Assembly: GCA_019686145.1 (NCBI GenBank)
Contig: JADGHK010000072.1
Coordinates: 1-8,739 of the forward strand
Reading direction: 5' to 3'
DNA: 8,739 nt
Origin: Bryobacteraceae bacterium
GTDB taxonomy: Bacteria > Acidobacteriota > Terriglobia > Bryobacterales > Bryobacteraceae
Position 1 is the stretch's first letter, and each line of letters opens with the position of its first letter. Positions 6,862-8,739 of the stretch are shown one piece after another. The notes under the pieces were generated by a model. The model was not told the DNA's origin, made no database searches, and saw only the letters and a list, made by a program, of their open reading frames with translations. The translations under genes and the position numbers were made by a program.

Positions 6862-6987
6862 TGCCCCCACTGCTCCTTGTTTTTTTCGCCAGGTTTCTTG
6901 CGCCAGGCAAAAGGTGGCTGGCGCTCTGAGAAAGGCTTTGTCGGCCCGTACGGCTCCCAGCCGCAACCAAGCATTCGGAAAACGGTC

Positions 6988-7009
6988 CCAGCGCTCTCGG
7001 AAGCGCTGG
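6988..7009 (-). terminator. Candidate terminator of the GlsB-type gene
   Basis: CCAGCGCT-CTCGGA-AGCGCTGG is a perfect 8-bp stem with a 6-base loop. On the minus strand it is followed by GACCG and TTTT. It lies 92 bases beyond the GlsB-type stop and upstream of the sigma-factor gene, so it would separate the two transcripts. The T-run is short and delayed, so this is a moderate call. Confidence 0.5.
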
Positions 7010-7101
7010 CCTGGATCTCGCCCTTTCGAGCCCGTTCATTGCGTCGTCGCATTCCGGAGAGCGTGTGCGCCGCTCTCCCGAGGGTGTCTTCCCTCGCCGC
7101 T

Positions 7102-7359
7102 TCATACAGCCCTACGGCGCACAAGGGCACGGTACAAGGCGAGAATGACGATTGCGCCGAGCAGGGACATGATGAAGCCGGCGCCGCGTCCGGGGCCGTA
7201 CAGCCCTATCAGGCGCCCGATAAATCCGCCGAGAACTGCTCCTGCGATTCCAAGAAGAATTGTAATCACGAATCCGCCGGGGTCCCTTCCTGGCATCAGG
7301 AGCTTCGCTATAACGCCGACGATTAAACCGAACAGAATCCAGCTCAGTACAGCGAGCAT
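7102..7359 (-). CDS. GlsB/YeaQ/YmgE-type stress membrane protein
   Basis: This 85-residue protein belongs to the family once called transglycosylase-associated protein. Three membrane segments are visible: about 2-21 (LAVLSWILFGLIVGVIAKLL), 30-50 (FVITILLGIAGAVLGGFIGRL) and 62-79 (GFIMSLLGAIVILALYRAL). The first loop has the family hallmark MPGRDPGGF, and Gly-rich helix faces (GIAGAVLGGFIG) are typical. The basic end RALVRRRAV should lie in the cytoplasm. The ATG has AGGAGG four bases upstream. Members are induced by envelope, acid or general stress in several bacteria, but a molecular activity is not known. It is the third small membrane protein within 2.6 kb and is on the same strand as the sigma-SYLF pair, though a hairpin at 6988-7009 probably ends its transcript. 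Confidence 0.92.
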   Translation of the reverse strand: MLAVLSWILFGLIVGVIAKLLMPGRDPGGFVITILLGIAGAVLGGFIGRLIGLYGPGRGAGFIMSLLGAIVILALYRALVRRRAV

Positions 7360-7793
7360 CCATCCTCCTGGTGTCGGCCCGCTGCAAATTGAACAGGATC
7401 ACCAAGCTGTCGAGCTCGTCTCCGCGTTCGATTCAGGGCCTTCCACACGCCCAAAAGTGAAGCACGCCCGATGCCAACCGGGATGCCGCGCAGGCTCGCG
7501 ATATGCTAAGCGACTACATGACTACGTTTGGAAGGATAACCCACCGCCATTGAGAGCCCGCAGAATCCATGAAACGCGAGCAAGATTTTCTTGCGCGGGA
7601 AAATTTTTCCGCTGAAAATCGGCCTGGAAAGCGTCCACCCGTTATCGGCAGCATGAGGAGCTTTGAGGCCTGTTACCGTAAGTAACGAAGAGTTAAGCTA
7701 CTTACAAAATGTGACGGGAAATGGAAGAATTCGGGCGCAAGCTGGTTATACAATTGCTTGAACCTTGCGGGAACGTGATCGGAGGTCACGGTA
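7360..7793. other. 434-base intergenic region with inverted repeats
   Basis: No convincing gene is seen on either strand. It must hold the promoters of the GlsB-type gene (minus) and the TolB-domain gene (plus). From about 7580 it becomes AT-richer. GCAAG-ATTTT-CTTGC (7580-7594) is directly followed by GGAAAA-T-TTTTCC (7598-7610). A separate inverted-repeat cluster lies at 7672-7705. TATACA at 7747-7752 is a possible -10 hexamer, but no good -35 is placed upstream of it. A 38-codon frame at 7569-7685 has no ribosome binding site and no recognisable product. Confidence 0.5.
7672..7705 (+). promoter_or_regulatory. Candidate operator: GTTAC-N5-GTAAC with a further TACTTAC arm
   Basis: GTTAC (7672-7676), CGTAA, GTAAC (7682-7686) is an inverted repeat with 10-base half-site spacing, the geometry of a dimeric regulator site. 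GTAAGTA (7678-7684) is also inverted against TACTTAC (7699-7705). The cluster lies about 40-75 bases upstream of a possible -10 (7747-7752) and about 90-120 bases before the TolB-domain gene. No regulator is identified. Confidence 0.3.
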
Positions 7794-8651
7794 ATGACTG
7801 GAAGAACTGCTTTAAGGGTCAACGATCATCACGTGCTGCAACTGCCGCCCGAACTCACGCCAGAGGCGGTTCGAGCTCAATGTGAAAAGATGCTGGCCAG
7901 TGATCTATTCTCTCGGTCTGAAAGAATGAGCCGCTTCTTGCGCTTTACCGTCGAGCAGTCGCTGGCTGGCAACGCTGCCAACCTGAAGGAGTATTTGATC
8001 GGCGTCGAAGTGTTTGACAAACCGGAGACACTGGACCCCCGGCTGGACCCGATCGTTCGCGTTGAGGCGGGACGCCTTCGCGCCAAGCTGCGAGAGTATT
8101 ACGATACCGAAGGACGCGAAGATCCCATCCTGATTCATTTTCCGCCGAGAAGCTACGTTCCCTCCTTTGAGCGACGCAACATACCCGCCCTCGAGCCCTT
8201 ACCACAGTTGAATACGAGAAAAGCGTCAGAGCCCGGGAGCCCTCCTGCCATCGCAGTTCTACCCTTCACCGACATGAGCCGTAGCCGCGACCAGGAATAT
8301 TTTTGCGACGGCTTGACCGAAGAAATCATTTGTACGCTCTCAAAACTGAATCCGTTGCGAGTGGTCTCTCGCACTTCATCCTTTCAATTCAAGGGTAAAG
8401 CTGACGACATTCGTCATATTGGGGAACAATTGAACGTAAACACGGTCCTGGAGGGGAGTGTACGCCGCGATGAAAAGAAGATCCGGATTACAGTTCAGCT
8501 AGTGGATACAAGTGACGGCTACCATCTCTGGTCTGAGACCTTTGACCGCCTGGTAGAGGACGATATTCTCGGTCTTCAGCACGAGATTTCGATAGCCGTC
8601 GCGGCCCGGCTCAAGGAGAGCTTGAACCTCACCTGCGGGGTTGTCCAGTAG
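7794..8651 (+). CDS. Acidobacterial-type N-terminal domain plus TolB-like domain protein, short (no TPR)
   Basis: Residues about 24-125 form a domain common in acidobacterial proteins (EKMLASDLFSRSERMSRFLRF, LKEYLIGVEVFD, DPIVRVEAGRLRAKLREYY, FPPRSYVPSF); its role is not established, though signalling or DNA-binding is often guessed. After a Pro-rich linker (127-151), residues 152-275 are a TolB-amino-terminal-like domain of the type found in adenylate-cyclase-related proteins (AIAVLPFTDMSRSRDQEYFCDGLTEEII, VVSRTSSFQFKG, LEGSVRRDEKKIRITVQLVD, DGYHLWSETFDR). No membrane segment is visible. Such proteins usually continue into several TPR repeats and reach 500-700 residues. This one stops at 285, just after AARLKESLN, ending LTCGVVQ. 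It may be a natural short form or a gene truncated by whatever follows. The ATG has GGAGGT seven bases upstream. Confidence 0.85.
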   Translation: MTGRTALRVNDHHVLQLPPELTPEAVRAQCEKMLASDLFSRSERMSRFLRFTVEQSLAGNAANLKEYLIGVEVFDKPETLDPRLDPIVRVEAGRLRAKLREYYDTEGREDPILIHFPPRSYVPSFERRNIPALEPLPQLNTRKASEPGSPPAIAVLPFTDMSRSRDQEYFCDGLTEEIICTLSKLNPLRVVSRTSSFQFKGKADDIRHIGEQLNVNTVLEGSVRRDEKKIRITVQLVDTSDGYHLWSETFDRLVEDDILGLQHEISIAVAARLKESLNLTCGVVQ

Positions 8652-8677
8652 CGGGACCGCATCCAATCATCGAGCAC

Positions 8678-8713
8678 CCCGTTTGTATCACTAGACCCGT
8701 TTGTATCACTAGA
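8678..8713. repeat. Perfect 2 x 18-bp tandem repeat
   Basis: CCCGTTTGTATCACTAGA occurs twice in immediate succession (8678-8695 and 8696-8713), 26 bases after the TolB-domain gene's stop. It is followed by C and AGGAGA (8715-8720), a possible ribosome binding site, and then GTGCGCCC at the window edge. Tandem end repeats followed by a gene are typical of some insertion elements, for example IS21-type ends, but a regulator-binding array or simple duplication is equally possible from what is visible. Confidence 0.75.
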
Positions 8714-8739
8714 CAGGAGAAGCGACCCGTCGTGCGCCC

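Noticed and set aside
6884..6925. CGCCAGG direct repeat and GCGCCAG/CTGGCGC inverted repeat before the sigma gene
   Set aside because: The arms are only 7 bp in GC-rich DNA with poor geometry, and no clear link to a promoter can be made.
6914..7615. A 233-codon plus-strand open frame
   Set aside because: It runs antisense to the clear GlsB-type gene and the sigma-factor start, is Arg/Pro-rich with no recognisable domain, and is a by-product of GC-rich codon use.
7569..7685. A 38-codon frame starting MKREQDFLARENFS
   Set aside because: There is no ribosome binding site and no recognisable product, and it runs into the inverted-repeat cluster.

Overview
The window is GC-rich bacterial DNA that most resembles an acidobacterium of the Solibacter/Bryobacter kind. 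That assignment is an inference from gene content: a protein with the 'SRFLRF…LKEYLIGVEVFD' domain followed by a TolB-like domain, SYLF and DUF1328 proteins, and an NDP-sugar epimerase with a GT-B glycosyltransferase. No rRNA, tRNA, CRISPR array or complete mobile element is visible.

Layout. (1) Positions 2-1243 (+) hold the 3' part of an MrfB/YprB-type DEDDh exonuclease with C-terminal TPR-like helices; its frame is open at the left edge. (2) 1349-2173 (+) is a DUF2892-SRPBCC fusion protein with a short acidic tail. (3) Convergent to it is a two-gene minus-strand operon: an extended SDR sugar epimerase of the CDP-paratose 2-epimerase (TyvE) type (3446-4564), then a GT4-like glycosyltransferase (2356-3432), nearly abutting. 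The epimerase has His where the catalytic Tyr of YxxxK should be. (4) Positions 4830-7359 form an envelope-stress cluster: a 54-residue DUF1328 protein (-), a divergent 50-residue lmo0937-type membrane protein (+), a secreted SYLF protein (-) ending in a strong intrinsic terminator, a small ECF-like sigma factor (-) just upstream of it, and a GlsB/YeaQ-type membrane protein (-). Both the DUF1328 and lmo0937 genes were found by direct translation. (5) A 434-base gap carries inverted repeats upstream of 7794-8651 (+), a protein with the acidobacterial N-terminal domain plus a TolB-like domain. It stops where TPR repeats normally follow.

How the genes fit together. The epimerase and glycosyltransferase probably modify a surface glycan. 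The small membrane proteins, SYLF protein and sigma factor look like a general or envelope stress module, but no shared promoter motif could be shown by eye. At the right edge a perfect 2 x 18-bp tandem repeat lies 26 bases after the stop of the short TolB-domain gene and is followed by a possible ribosome binding site. This could be the end of an insertion element that cut off the TPR part, but the window ends too soon to decide.

I do not see a clearly new multi-gene system. The best leads are the Tyr-to-His epimerase, the sigma-SYLF pair with no visible anti-sigma factor, and the right-edge repeat junction.
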